Below are positions 12,576 to 25,100 of a stretch of DNA of 64,000 nucleotides, in pieces. Both the position numbers and the translations under genes were made by a program. The notes below the pieces were generated by a model, which worked only from the letters and a program-made list of their open reading frames with translations, ran no database searches and had not been told where the DNA came from. Positions within the stretch are counted from its first letter, which is position 1, and the number at the start of each line of letters is the position of its first letter. The DNA is from Hymenolepis diminuta (lineage: Eukaryota > Platyhelminthes > Cestoda > Cyclophyllidea > Hymenolepididae): contig CAADRB010000021.1 in the NCBI GenBank assembly GCA_900708905.1, forward strand, positions 2,057,898 through 2,121,897, given 5' to 3'.

Positions 12576-13203
12576 AAATTGATTTATTTTCTTTCCTTGA
12601 TTGCCAATTTTTCAAAATCAGTTGTTTACCATTATGCACTTATGGTTCAGCTATCGTTTCTTTAATAGTAAATATCTGCACCTGTATTTTCGTAGCTGAA
12701 GAACGATAAGTGGTATTCGCTAAATTTTTTAAATATTACTAACTTTTCTGGAAAATGCTTATTTTATTATAAACCATCTTGCATGTTAATGTCACCTTTT
12801 TACAGCGCATTTTAAAGATTTCGTAGTTCGTACTACAATTTTCATTTGATTATATTTTCACTTTAAAAATAATCTGATATATTATTTGACCCAATGTTTG
12901 CTTATTTCGAGGCAAATATTCATGGATTCAATTTATCTGCGGGCGTCTGAATAATAAACTTTAATCAGGGTTTTTATATTAATTTTTATTTAAGGTATAT
13001 TATAACGCTATTAAGAAATTTCCTATTATATTAGAAGCGCATTATAGTTCATTTCACTTAAAATAGACAATGAAGGAAGAGCTGAAAGGAAATAGAAATT
13101 AGGAAAGATATATTGGATTTTGTTTTACTAATATTAAAATTTCGATTATCTAATCAAACAGTTATCATAACTGACCACAGTAAATGAGTAATTTTAATGT
13201 GCG

Positions 13204-13505
13204 CTTCCAAATTTTTATCTACATCGTTACTAATTTCTGAGACCTAATTATCGCGACCTCACTGTGGCGCTTGAGGTGTTTGATCCTGCCGTAACCTCAG
13301 GCTCCCCATAGAAAACCATCGTGTGCCCTCAAATGGTTTATTCTAATTGGCGGAGTAAGCTAATTAAGCCGTCCTTGAATGAGTGTCGATAAGGATCATA
13401 GTTTCCCCACAGCGATGTCCGGAATCATTCCATCTCTTTGTGCTACCCCTTATCTGTCAAACACTATGAGGCTCCTCTAATACAAACAGGAAGAGGACGA
13501 GAGAA
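13204..13505 (+). repeat. 302-bp young interspersed repeat, copy 1
   Basis: This stretch is almost identical to 21331-21633. By eye there are about nine differences over 302 bp, including one single-base indel. Similarity stops abruptly at both ends. The element contains no long open frame in either copy and no clear terminal inverted repeat, and no target-site duplication was seen. Such high identity stands out against the heavily decayed repeats elsewhere, so this family was active recently or has been homogenised. It could be a solo LTR, a non-autonomous DNA element or a SINE. The sequence alone does not decide. Confidence 0.85.
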
Positions 13506-15180
13506 TTCGATAAACTTTTGCATGCACAATTCTTGTATTCTACTTTTGGAAATGTCGTTTTTTTGCTAGCTGCCAGCCCTTGGTGGTTACTCTTACAAAT
13601 GCAGCCATCAAAGGCAAATTCAATTAGAAGGTTAAATTGAAAAGGGCGATGGTAATAGAAAAATAAGAAATTTTAAAGGGTTTAAAAGCCTTCCTTCTCC
13701 TAAATTCTGTAATCATCGGGTTTCCTCCTTCATACTTAAGAATTGGTGGCAACAAAAATTAATATTTAGAAACCTGTCCCTAGAATGCTAAAATCCAATA
13801 TTTACTTGATGGCCATTCGCAAAATAACCCACATCCAGAGTTTCCAGATCCAATATAGCAGAATACTGAACTAGGAAGTTAATTATGACCATCTCACCAA
13901 AGCTATCGCTTCCAATAGTTATTTGATGACGGCTTAGGCATTTTGATTTACAAACTGTACAATTCAGGTTAATGAACAAATCAAAGTAATTTTTCATTGG
14001 CCAAATAACTATAATGTTTTTCGTCAACTACTTGTAAAAGTATATGGGTTTAAATGAATATAAATGAAATTTTCCGATACCTATTTATACCGTATCTTGA
14101 TTACTTCAAGGTGGTATCACATGCGCATGAAGCAGCGAAAGCAAACTTAAATTCACGTTAAAAGACCGATTATACTTTTGTCTAATTCGGTCATTGGCCG
14201 GAGTTACTTTATCTAATACCAGATTTGTCTTTATTCTCGCATGCGCAATCAGTGTTTTTACGCTACATCTGCCACTATATAAAGCTACAGCTACGCAAAT
14301 TCCAGGAACAGGGTAGAAGATCTGTAATTTTTCTTCCAGGAAAATACATTTCCTTATGTAGAATTCAATTAATGGTAAATGGTTCTTCAGTGGTAGTCTC
14401 ACTTTTCCAGATGCGAGTGTAGAAAACCAATGATTGATAATATCGTGCACAAATAATGAAGCTTATAAGTTTACCTAGAATGACCAGATAGCATTCGATT
14501 TCATTTCTTAACATTAATGCATTCATTATTCACCGAAATGTCACTGTTATTTGTTCGGTCGAGGTTACTTGGCTTACTCTATTAACAATGCAAAGACTTC
14601 ATTTCCTTTTCTTATGTAAGAAACTGTCGAATATCTTAACATTTGAGGTTGATATCCCCAACTGGGGGATATTCATATCCCTAATACTTGTTCTTTATTC
14701 TTTAATAAAATAGACTTCAGTGTGTGATCCATGCACATGTTTCTATTAAAATTGGCAAAGGTGGATCCAACGTAACACTAATCCTGACCGTAATGTTACT
14801 TCGAGAATTCGACCAAATTAGATTTAGAGTGATCCCCTTACAAAACGAATATGATTCTTAAAGACTAATAGGAGACAACGGTCTTCCTTCAAATCACAAC
14901 GTCAATAGCTGAATTAGGCCGAGGTGTATGGGACAGTTAGAGTGGAATGAATGGGGGGAGGGGAACTCGTCAGCACTGAGAAAGTGGGATCTGGGTTGCG
15001 GCAAGCAGGGTTATATATCTTATTCTAAAACTGTTACAAGCCTGTTTGGCTGACAAATTCCATACACCATATTAAAGGTCGAGGGTTAATTTTAAATGTA
15101 AAAAAAGACTTTTTATTTAACGTATATTACCAAATTAATTGTGAAATATATATTTAAACTGATATATTGTTATCGACTAT

Positions 15181-15262
15181 GGGTGGCTTAGTGGTTAAAT
15201 AAGTGTTATAGCGTAACCAACTAGGAGTTCTGGTAGTAATCTCGCAGAGCCAACAATCTAGA
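15181..15262 (+). repeat. tRNA-like SINE head
   Basis: The sequence gggtggcttagtggttaaat has the form of a pol III A box in a leucine- or serine-type tRNA 5' half. About 30 bp downstream, aggagttctggtagtaat sits where a B box would be but matches it poorly. The tRNA fold is not intact, so this is read as a SINE head or tRNA relic, not a tRNA gene. Confidence 0.4.
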
Positions 15263-16031
15263 GAACTTGGTAATAAGTCAACTTAACAGAGAAGCTGACA
15301 ACCCACGGCAGATCAGAAGACACGTTATAGTCAACACGAGTGTATTCACGAAACTCACTCTCTATCGGTATCGACTTAAACAAATAAGCATATTTTTCAA
15401 GTCTTTTATCAGTGGGGAAATAAAGAAAGAAATTGCACGTTTGTTCTTAGAAGAAATATTGGGAAAATGATCATCATTTCTTCAAACAATATGATATGTT
15501 AAATTTCACCTTGTGTTGAAACGCCATCCAATTATCTAAAATTGGTTAATTCTAGTTTACACTATCTACTCAAATCAGATGAATTTGAGCTGGATTGTAA
15601 CATGCGAGATTTAAAAGGTAAATAAATGCAAACCTCTGTTAATGATAAACAAAATCTATTAAAATTTTCAGCCACTTATCTCGAAAACAAAACTCCAACC
15701 AAACCCGGAGCCATGTTGAAACCTTGTTTCCAAGACCAAAATCCCCAAATTGTCCTTCTTCTCCCACAATAAATGTTATTTTGAAAGCTATGTTCTCTCC
15801 TCCAATTCGTTTCTTTAAAACGACTTTTCATGTAAGTGACAAAGTAAAGCTATTATTGATATTCGGATGTCAGAACATTAATTTTCAGGGTCAGCTTTCA
15901 ACGGTAATGATAATCATTTTAATTTCTTTGGAGAATATGGCGTCTGCAATTAGTTCATTAATTCTTCACACACGCTTTCATAATAGCACCCTTCCTCACC
16001 CCACCCGCTTTCCTACTTAATCCCACCGTCA

Positions 16032-16036
16032 CCAAT
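16032..16036 (+). promoter_or_regulatory. Candidate CCAAT box upstream of the transporter gene
   Basis: CCAATCA lies about 70 bp before the start codon at 16107, in a locally C-rich stretch (ccttcctcaccccacccgc at 15990-16010) that differs from the AT-rich background. It may be part of the core promoter or 5' UTR. No convincing TATA box was seen at a fitting distance. Confidence 0.25.
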
Positions 16037-16106
16037 CAGGGGTTTAATTAGCCTCTCTCATTAAGAAAAAGAGCGTCAAAATTTCCCATCCATTTCCTCA
16101 GTAAAT

Positions 16107-19100
16107 ATGCTCATGACAACAACCACTGCAGCGGCGGAATGCATTCCTGACGATCTGGAAAGTGGACGACGCTCTTCAGCTTTGGAGCATGGTGGTAGTG
16201 TTGGAAACCAAGAAGCGATCTCTAAGCACTTCAAGAACTCCAACTTGGAAATTGCTGGACCCACAAATGAAGTTCAGGCTGAAGAGGGAGATGTGAAGGA
16301 AGAGGCGGAGGGAGAAAAGAAAAGGGAGAAATGGGATACAAAAATCGACTTTCTCCTCTCCGTAATTGGATTCGCTGTGGATTTGGGAAATATTTGGAGA
16401 TTTCCCTATATTTGTTATCAGAATGGAGGAGGTAAATATTCATCAAGCATTTCATTAGAAATATGCCCCAAGATATTACCGAATTTATTAATTCTTTCCA
16501 ATTGAAAAATGCATTTTAGGCATTTTAAACATCATCCTTAGGTTCATTGGGTAAAATTAAATTAAGTCGAGAACTTGACCTTTAACTGTGGTGACTATTC
16601 CGGTATTCTTATAAAAAAAGAGTTTAACTACGTAATTTCATTAAATACCAGTTAATTTTAAGTTAATAAATAATACTATTTATTCCGAGATATTGACTGA
16701 ACTCATCAATACACAGTCAGAGTTCACAAATTCAGTGCTCTTCAACGCAAATGCAATGAACTACAAGTCCAAACCGCTCAAATTAAAACTGGTCGTTATA
16801 AAGATAGTGAAATTCAGACTTATTATCAGAATTTCAACGGGCAAATACATTGTTATTCAATAAAGAAATGAAATCTTATTTTTTCTATTGAAATTTTGAA
16901 TAAATGTACTTTAATGTTATCGATTGGAAGGATCTCAATTTTAGTGTTGATGATAATCAGCTGCTCAAGGCTCTACCGTTCGAGAAGGCACAAACACATT
17001 TTTATGGCTTTAAGATGCTAATTTCACGAAGAGATTTGGTCAATTTGTTTAATACTCAGTTTATGGCTACAGGTCGTCAGTTGCTATGGAGAATTTAGCA
17101 AATTTATCTGCCTGTAATTTCTATCACCTCAAAATTCCTTCGAAGATAGACTGGATTTGGGCTTAATATTAGAATTTGAGATGATATTCTCAGATACAAC
17201 GGTCAAACCACCCTTATCCGTTGTAAAACTTAAGGCATCCTGAAATTTGACATCGGAAATCGTTGTCAGTCCTTTTGTTTGCAAAAGCATTAATTTCTTT
17301 ATTGCGAAAACATGCATACGAATCACAACATCGTATTTCACTTTTCTTGGACGAATTCCCTTGAGGTGATGTTTTGCTCATTGGGAAACGGAAGTCGACT
17401 TTACTGGATGCAGCTCTTCAACCTTCTAATTACTTTTGACCAACATGAATGCCCTCAATTAATTAAATAACAGCAGTTTTATACAAATTGCTGCAATCGA
17501 ATTGAGAATTTTTGATATTTTAATATAAGTAATTCGCTTTCATTTTCAGATACATGACAGATCTGATGAAATTAATTAAGGTACTAGGTTTAACTAGATA
17601 GTTATATAATTAATTATCATTCAATTATTTACAGTAAAACTTCTAATCTCCAGGTGCCTTCCTGATACCCTATATTCTGATGTACATCTTTGGTGGATTG
17701 CCACTATTCTACATGGAATTGGCTCTGGGACAATTCCAAAGAAGCGGATGCATCTCGGTTTGGAGTCGCATTTGTCCATTCTTTACCGGTTAGTCTGATA
17801 TTTTTCGTTTTAAAAATAAGTAAAATAGTATAAATGACACTTTGCATGAAAGCCAATCACTTTAAATGAGCACAGTTAATCGAGCCCTCCTAAATTAAAA
17901 AAATCTCACCTATCTCAATTCTGATATGTTAAGATCATATAAGATATTTCTGCTTTCTCAACCTTTATGAGAGAAGGGAATTGTGGTCGCAAGACAGACC
18001 ATCGTAATTAATTAATGGGTCAATAGGCATTGGATATCCCAGACATGAATTCCCTCAGTAATTGAGGGAATATATTTGGGGACATTTAGTAAATACTCTG
18101 CAATCCGACTCTAAAAAATCAAACGAAGTAAGACTTTTTGATTCCTTGTTGCTATCAGCAAATTTTTGTCCCCCTACCTTTTATCGCTTAAGGGACTTCC
18201 TGTTAACGGATTTCAGTTGCTTCCCACAATTAAAAATTGTAAAATTTTTTTGTATTACTATGGCTAAAATAACTGTTTTTGTTATTTGAAATTAAATAGG
18301 TACTTTTTCAAAAGTGCATCAGAATATTTTTTGAAGGTCGAATGGAGAATGAAAATCATGGGTGAAATTTGGACGCAGAATGATCTTTGAAAGGGCCTCT
18401 TCATCAAGCGAAATGAAATATTACAGTGTGTTCACTTTTCTAACTTTCAGAACCTAAAACACCAAAGATGTAGTTTTTTCGACCTACAAGTCCGATATCC
18501 CAGTCTCCCGATAGAGATAGAGTGAATGAAATGTCAAAACTTTCAGTCTTGCCGTGGGAAATTAAAACAGTCATAAAACTCCGGTAGATTAAGTCGATTC
18601 ACAGCTACACAGTCTTAAAATGAAAAAGACCTTGTCCCCTAAATGTTATACAGCTCAAATTAAATAGCTCTTCTCAATTTTTCATTTGTTTATTTATTAT
18701 TTGTTGTATTTATTAAGTCAATCCATCAGGTTCTTTTTCAATCGATTGTATGTCTCCTCAAGATTCCTTTAACAGTCTTTCTAAGACAGAATTTAATATT
18801 AATCTTGGTCTGTGAATTTTGGGGAACTACTTTTAATTATTAAGGATGAACACTCAGCTGCGAAAGCATATGAATGAGAAAAACAATAAACGAGTATAAT
18901 GAGGTATGAGACAGGAAGAAGAAGAAGGTAATAAATTCAGAGCGTCGGCGGTCTTACTTTGTTAGGTTTATGGAGTAGTTTAGTTATCCAATGTTATCAA
19001 TATGGATTATAGACCATTGGGTAATGCCCTAACGCTCAAATTTCATGAACCAAGTCCCAGATTCATGAGTGGATTATGTTGCTGATATTCAGAGCTTGCT

Positions 19101-22100
19101 TACAGGTTAATCCGACTCCGTGTTTAGTAAAACCAAACTGATTTCTTTGTATCATATTACAGCCTTGAGCGGGCAAATTTTATTAGACTTCTATGTACAC
19201 AGGTAAGATTTTTCAGTGCTGTGAAAAATGCTTTGAATGCATCTTCGCTATACAATGCAAAAATTTGTATTAAATATTTATGACCTTGAAGGATAACTAT
19301 ACATTTTCCAAAATTGCTTTTAAGTCACATTATTTACGAAAATACGTTGATTTTTCGCCTTTGTATCCTTCTGAATCAACGCCTATCTGTCATATCTGGA
19401 CGAGTTTATCTATCCTCCTCTTCTATAACTGCCTCGTCTCGTTTGAAGGCACACCTGCGCTCATATCATCACGTTCGTCTTTGTCCAAGTGACTCATATA
19501 AAATGTCTTTGTATTTTCGCTCAGATAAAAGCACAAAAATGCGCGCTTTTGTCAGTTATTTGTTCCAATGCTCCCCTTTCATCTCCCTTACTGTCTCAAA
19601 CCTTCATCGTTGTTTATTCAAACACTTTGGCCTACACAACACTTTCCGTTCTACCTTTCAGAACTTTAGTTTGCTATTGCTAGCTGCTAGCATAGTCTTA
19701 GCTTCTACGACATGGTTCTGGAAACAGAAGCTACTGCAACCTATATATTTTCTTGGTCTTTTTATTCAACGGGGTTATATATGTGATAACATATATTTTG
19801 GCTTAGTCTTATAAATTCGTCTTTATTAAATCAGAACCGATTTCAACGGTGATTACTGCAATAAAATAGGTGAAGGTAGCGAGTGTAACCTTACATCTGA
19901 GCTCTTCATGCATATATTAATTTCAACAGATTAATGGAACTCTAATATAATGTCTCGACGTAGCTCTGTACTGCAAAGATCCTCGCGCTTACTATGAATC
20001 GTTTGGCCACATATAACACAAACCAAAAGAGAGAGAAGACGGTAGGGGTATCACCTCAAGACACTGTTTCTCATCTCGAGACAAAGCGTGGACTCCGCGA
20101 TCATGAATCATGTTTACTAACACTGCTGGCATTATCTCTCCTTTCAATTAGTCTCCATGAAGCAGTATAGTTAACTTTTACTTTCTTGCACCATATCTGA
20201 TACGACTAAGTCAGATGTACGCTATTCATTCGACACTTTAAGTGATGTCAAAATAATTTAAATAATTTCTTAAATTCTGCAGGCTTGGGCTATGGAATCT
20301 GCATTATTGCGAGTTACACCGCCTGGTATTACAACACGATAATTTCCTGGGCTCTTTTCTATATGTTCGACTCCATGCGATCGCGTCTGCCTTGGGACAG
20401 TTGTGACAACTGGTGGAACAATCCGAAAACCTGTATCACCGTCTACCAGAAGCTTGTTGCCACCGCGAACGACAGTTCTACTGACAATCTACTAAACCTT
20501 ACCCGGCATGCTGTTAATACAACTGGTTATTATTCGTCTACCGAGCAATACTTCTAGTAAGTTGATAAGTATTAGGAAGCCAAATCGAACATTTTTGGTG
20601 CTTTCGATCGGCCACTATGTGTTTATTTACTGATTACTGGACTTCTACGCTGAGATTTGGATATGTACGATCACCACTGTTCAAGTTACGAAGCGTTCTA
20701 TATCCCTCTCCTAGAGTATGAGAAGTTATTGCTCTATATTAAGCCAGTGAGTAAGGAATATAAATAATTATGAGTTAGATTCCATTTTCAAACTCCTCTA
20801 TAATAAAGGCAGTAGCTATTAATAGTAATTAAGTGCACGGATATTGGGTAAGCATAGCTAGTGTTTTGTTATTCTTTGTGACATATGGACTCACCGATAA
20901 TCGAAAGGCTCCTGCCTAGAAGACTTCAATGTGAGATGGAGAAAATTAAGTTAGTGTCCTCTTCAACTGCACGAACCCAGCTACCTCTGCCTAGAGTCGA
21001 TGATAGAATATTTTACTACTGGAGAACAGAGAGTAGAGGCAGTAGAAATGTAACCAGTAAACTGAAAAGAAGTGTTAAGTAGCAGAGGAGGTAAATAAAC
21101 TGTCTAGAGGTCGGAAAATGAGTCGCACTTACAACTATGCAATGAAAGCGAAATATTTGATAAAAATCGATAAACGAATCGCGATAACGGAAAACGCAGA
21201 TGATAAATAAAGTTACTGAGGACTTCATTCGGAAGAGTTCTTCACTGAATGCTGGTTTCGACTATTCTCCCTTTCTCGTTATCATCTGCGTTATTTCAGT
21301 AATAAAAGGTAAAGCATGAATCCCTATCCCCTTCCAAACTTTTTATCTAAATCATTACTAATTTCTGAGACCTAATTATCGCGACCTCACTGTGGCGCTT
21401 AAGGTGTTTGATCCTGCCGTAACCTCAGGCTCCCCATAGAAAACCATCGTGTGCCCTCAAATGGTTTATTCTAATTGGCGGAGTAAGCTAATTAAGCCGT
21501 CCTTGAATGAGTGTCGATAAGGATCATAGTTTCCCCACAGCGATGTCCGGAATCATTCTATCTCTTTGTGCTACCCCTTATCTGTCAAACAATATGAGGC
21601 TCCTCTAATACAAACAGGAGGAGGTCGAGAGAAGACCCAGCTTGCTATTTACCGACTCCTACTCTTCCTTCACTTCCTCTCTCCTTCATCTCTCTTGCCC
21701 TCGTGAATCCTCATCTTCGATCGTTCAGTTTTGGTATATATACATATTAATGATTAAGAGATATTTACTATCGCATGGTAATAAAGACATCGGACTAATC
21801 TACTATCAAGCGTGAAAGGACAACATAAATCATTATCAAAACACAATCCACAATCATTTCCTTCGAAATATTTCATAAAGTTGATGGGATCCAGATGTTA
21901 ATATTCGGTTAATTGAACAGGTTTCGCAACAGATGTTGTTTCTCAGGCGTTGTATCTTCCAAGCTCATTTAGGAAAACCCTGGATAGAGGAGTATCATTA
22001 TGGGTCCTCCAGGTAAGAAACTCGAATTCTTCCACTCAATTTATTAGTCAGATTCAACTAGTGCGATTAGTCATTCTGCTCAATGAGTATGTCCGATTTT

Positions 22101-25100
22101 GCAAACGGACACGTTAATTCCTGCTCTGCTCTCTGTATTTTCGTACATGCTTGTATCTGGGATCGAGGTCTCCACGCAATTGTATTGCTGACTGATCAAT
22201 TACAGTTAGCCAATCTCAAAATTCAAATGTGCTTTCGTAATCAATGGATGAAAAGAAGCTCTTATCGAAATGCGAGTCTTCTCTATTTTTCATTTGATCT
22301 TATGCCTGTGGTAGTGTAGCTTCGTATTAAAAGTATTTGCCCAATGAATATTAATCGAATTTGATATTAATATATTAAAAATTACTCTCAGGTAGAGAGT
22401 TTAAAATTCTAGCTGATTGCGTCCCAGTATTGTCGTGCTGACAAAAGTATCATAGATCAAGTTAAAGTAAATAAAAACATGATGAGAAGTTTCCATCGTC
22501 AAGGCGAACAATTTATTTTCATCATATTATCTTATATTATAATATATTATATTAATTATATTCATTTATTTAATTATAGCAATCGGGTGCTGCAAATTCA
22601 ATATGCTGACGGATTCAACAAGATGGGAACTGTTCGATGGGAGGTTGCTCTCTGCCTCATGGCTGTTTTTACCACCGTCTACTTCGCTCTTTGGAAAGGC
22701 GTCAAGAGTAGTGGAAAAGTACCATAAAAGCATATACCTTGAAATATTTATAAAAATCATAGTCAATATCTTCAAATGATAACTGAATAACTCCCAAGGC
22801 CACTTAAAATAATTTCCCAAGTCCATTGTGGAAAGTGTTCGTAACTCTTTACTTGGACAGATGGAAGGCATCCTGGAGTGATCTTTAAGAGAAACTCGCA
22901 TTCTACTATTTTCGAGTTTATCAGAATCATTCGGTGCGGTTGGCCATCCACTTCAGTATGTGTGCACCGATAAATAGTGATCTCGCGACCTCTGACTTAG
23001 CAGACATGCACGTTAACCCCTGCATCGCCGGCGCACCATTTAGGAAAGTGTTTTCCAACACAGCTTGGGTATAGGTAAAGCATGGTTAATCCATTGAGGT
23101 GAGAAACTTGAATTCTGCCACCCACTCCATTTGGTCGACTTAAACAGTGTGATTGGATATTAGACTCACCAGCAGTTCACTGATGGTCATCGAACCAGTG
23201 ATTTCCGAATTCAAAGAGGAGCGAATGAACCACCGATTTTGCTTTCCCAGTGGATATCACCCTTAGCCCTGAAATAATCATTCCGCCAAAAAGCGTGAAT
23301 AGAATTTAATATTACTATTGTTCCACTTTAGTTAACCCTAGTTAACACTTTTATGCTAAAGTAACGTTAGCAGGGACCATCTTGCTACCTTGACCTTAGA
23401 AAGAAAAGTGTGAGATAAATTTACTCGTATACTCAGGGAACAAATCATGAAATTTGACCTTTGAAGCATTAGAACATAAAACAGTGAACTATAATCATTG
23501 AGTTCAAAGTGAGCAAATTCAATCCCAAAGTTAAATAAAGTAATTCTACTAATGTTAGTTTGAACTTATAGCCAAATCAATCACCCTTCTCTTATTGGAC
23601 TATTTTACTCTTATCCCTATAAAAATGCTTTCTTACGAATATAAAATGGTAATTTTCCCTTGCACTGGATGGCCAATAAAATAACAAAAGAATGTTTTAT
23701 ACATTCTTTATAACGTGTATTGATTTCACGACTACTGATTAGACTTAATAATTTGCTATTTTACTTATATTAATTGAGTAAAAATTATTTTTTCAATGAC
23801 ATTTTAGGCGGTGTGGATAACGGCTACTCTGCCTTATGTTATCCTGTTCGTTCTGCTTATCCGTGGATTGACATTGGAGGGTTCGCTGATGGGAATTAAG
23901 TACTATCTCAATCCATCCTTTGAAAGACTCAAGTCAATCGAGGTAACATTTCTCGATCAAAGGAATGAATAAGTAATGAATATTGTATTGCATTGATTCA
24001 TTTATATTAGCATAAATAGCGTAAAATTTGTATTGTACTTCATAGAGCGCTATTTCGATATTTTGAAACTTATTAATGATTATTCATTATAATTTTCAGG
24101 TATGGAATGCAGCGGCTTCACAAATATTCTTTTCTCTGGGCCCTGGATTTGGTGTTCTTTTAGCCCTGGCCAGTTATAATAAATTTAGAAACAATTGTTA
24201 TCAGTAAGTAATTTTCAAAATACTTATTTTTCATATACAGCTGAATCAAAAAAAATATTTTCATGGTGGACAGAGTAAGAGCACTTAAGGTGACTCTAAT
24301 ACCGTCAGAAAAGCCACTTTAAGAGCTTGATTGAATTAGACGTAGAAACTCCCTTACAAAACGATTGATCTTCCAAAAGGCTAAACGCGAAAATCGGGTT
24401 TTGTGTTGGACAACTGGAAATGTTCAGATTGAAAGTTGGTCTGAAAGCAAATAAATTAGAGGCGTGGTTGCACGGCCAATTTCTGCTTTATAGTCGTAGT
24501 GTGCCCGACATGAAGTCGACTAATTATTCTATTCCTCACAATTTCATACAGTGATGCCATGATAACAAGCTTCATCAACTGCGCTACGAGCTTCCTTTCG
24601 GGTTTTGTTGTCTTCTCAGTTCTTGGACATATGTGTTATCGAATGGATCGAACAATGGATACTGTCGCAAATGAAGGTATGTCCTTCCCCGTGCTTAAAT
24701 CAGATATTAGTAGCATATTTTAATACGCAATTCTTTGTTTACTTAGGTCCTAGTTTGGTATTCATAGCCTATCCAGAGGCCATAGCTACTCTTCCAGGTT
24801 CAACATTCTGGGCGATTATCTTCATGCTCATGTTGATTACTCTCGGTCTGGATAGCACTGTAAGTATTTAGTCTTCTTATAACATTTGAGTGATTTATAC
24901 TTATCACTACATGCTGAACAGTTTGGAGGGCTGGAAGCGATAATTACGGGTATATTGGATAGATGGCCAAAATTACGCAAAAAAAGGGAGATTGTTGTAT
25001 TAATCATGATTATCTACTGTTATGTGGGGGCCCTTCCAACCACAACTAATGTAAGTGAAGATTGTCGATTGTAAAATCCGTAATTTAATGGTCATTTGGA

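Larger units (their letters stand above)
12576..16106. other. Intergenic region upstream of the transporter gene
   Basis: Apart from the 302-bp repeat at 13204-13505 and a tRNA-like SINE head at 15181-15262, no supported feature was seen. Minus-strand frames at 13788-14027 and 14106-14450 have no recognisable domain and no matching splice sites. A short inverted repeat (gatatccccaactgggggatat, near 14650) could form a hairpin but has no obvious context. Confidence 0.45.

Noticed and set aside
14106..14450. 114-codon minus-strand frame with an overlapping plus-strand frame
   Set aside because: Both strands are open by chance in this stretch, and neither reading shows a family motif or matching exon ends.
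15181..15262. Possible tRNA gene
   Set aside because: A good A box is present, but the B-box region and the acceptor stem do not form a tRNA fold, so a SINE head or relic is more likely.
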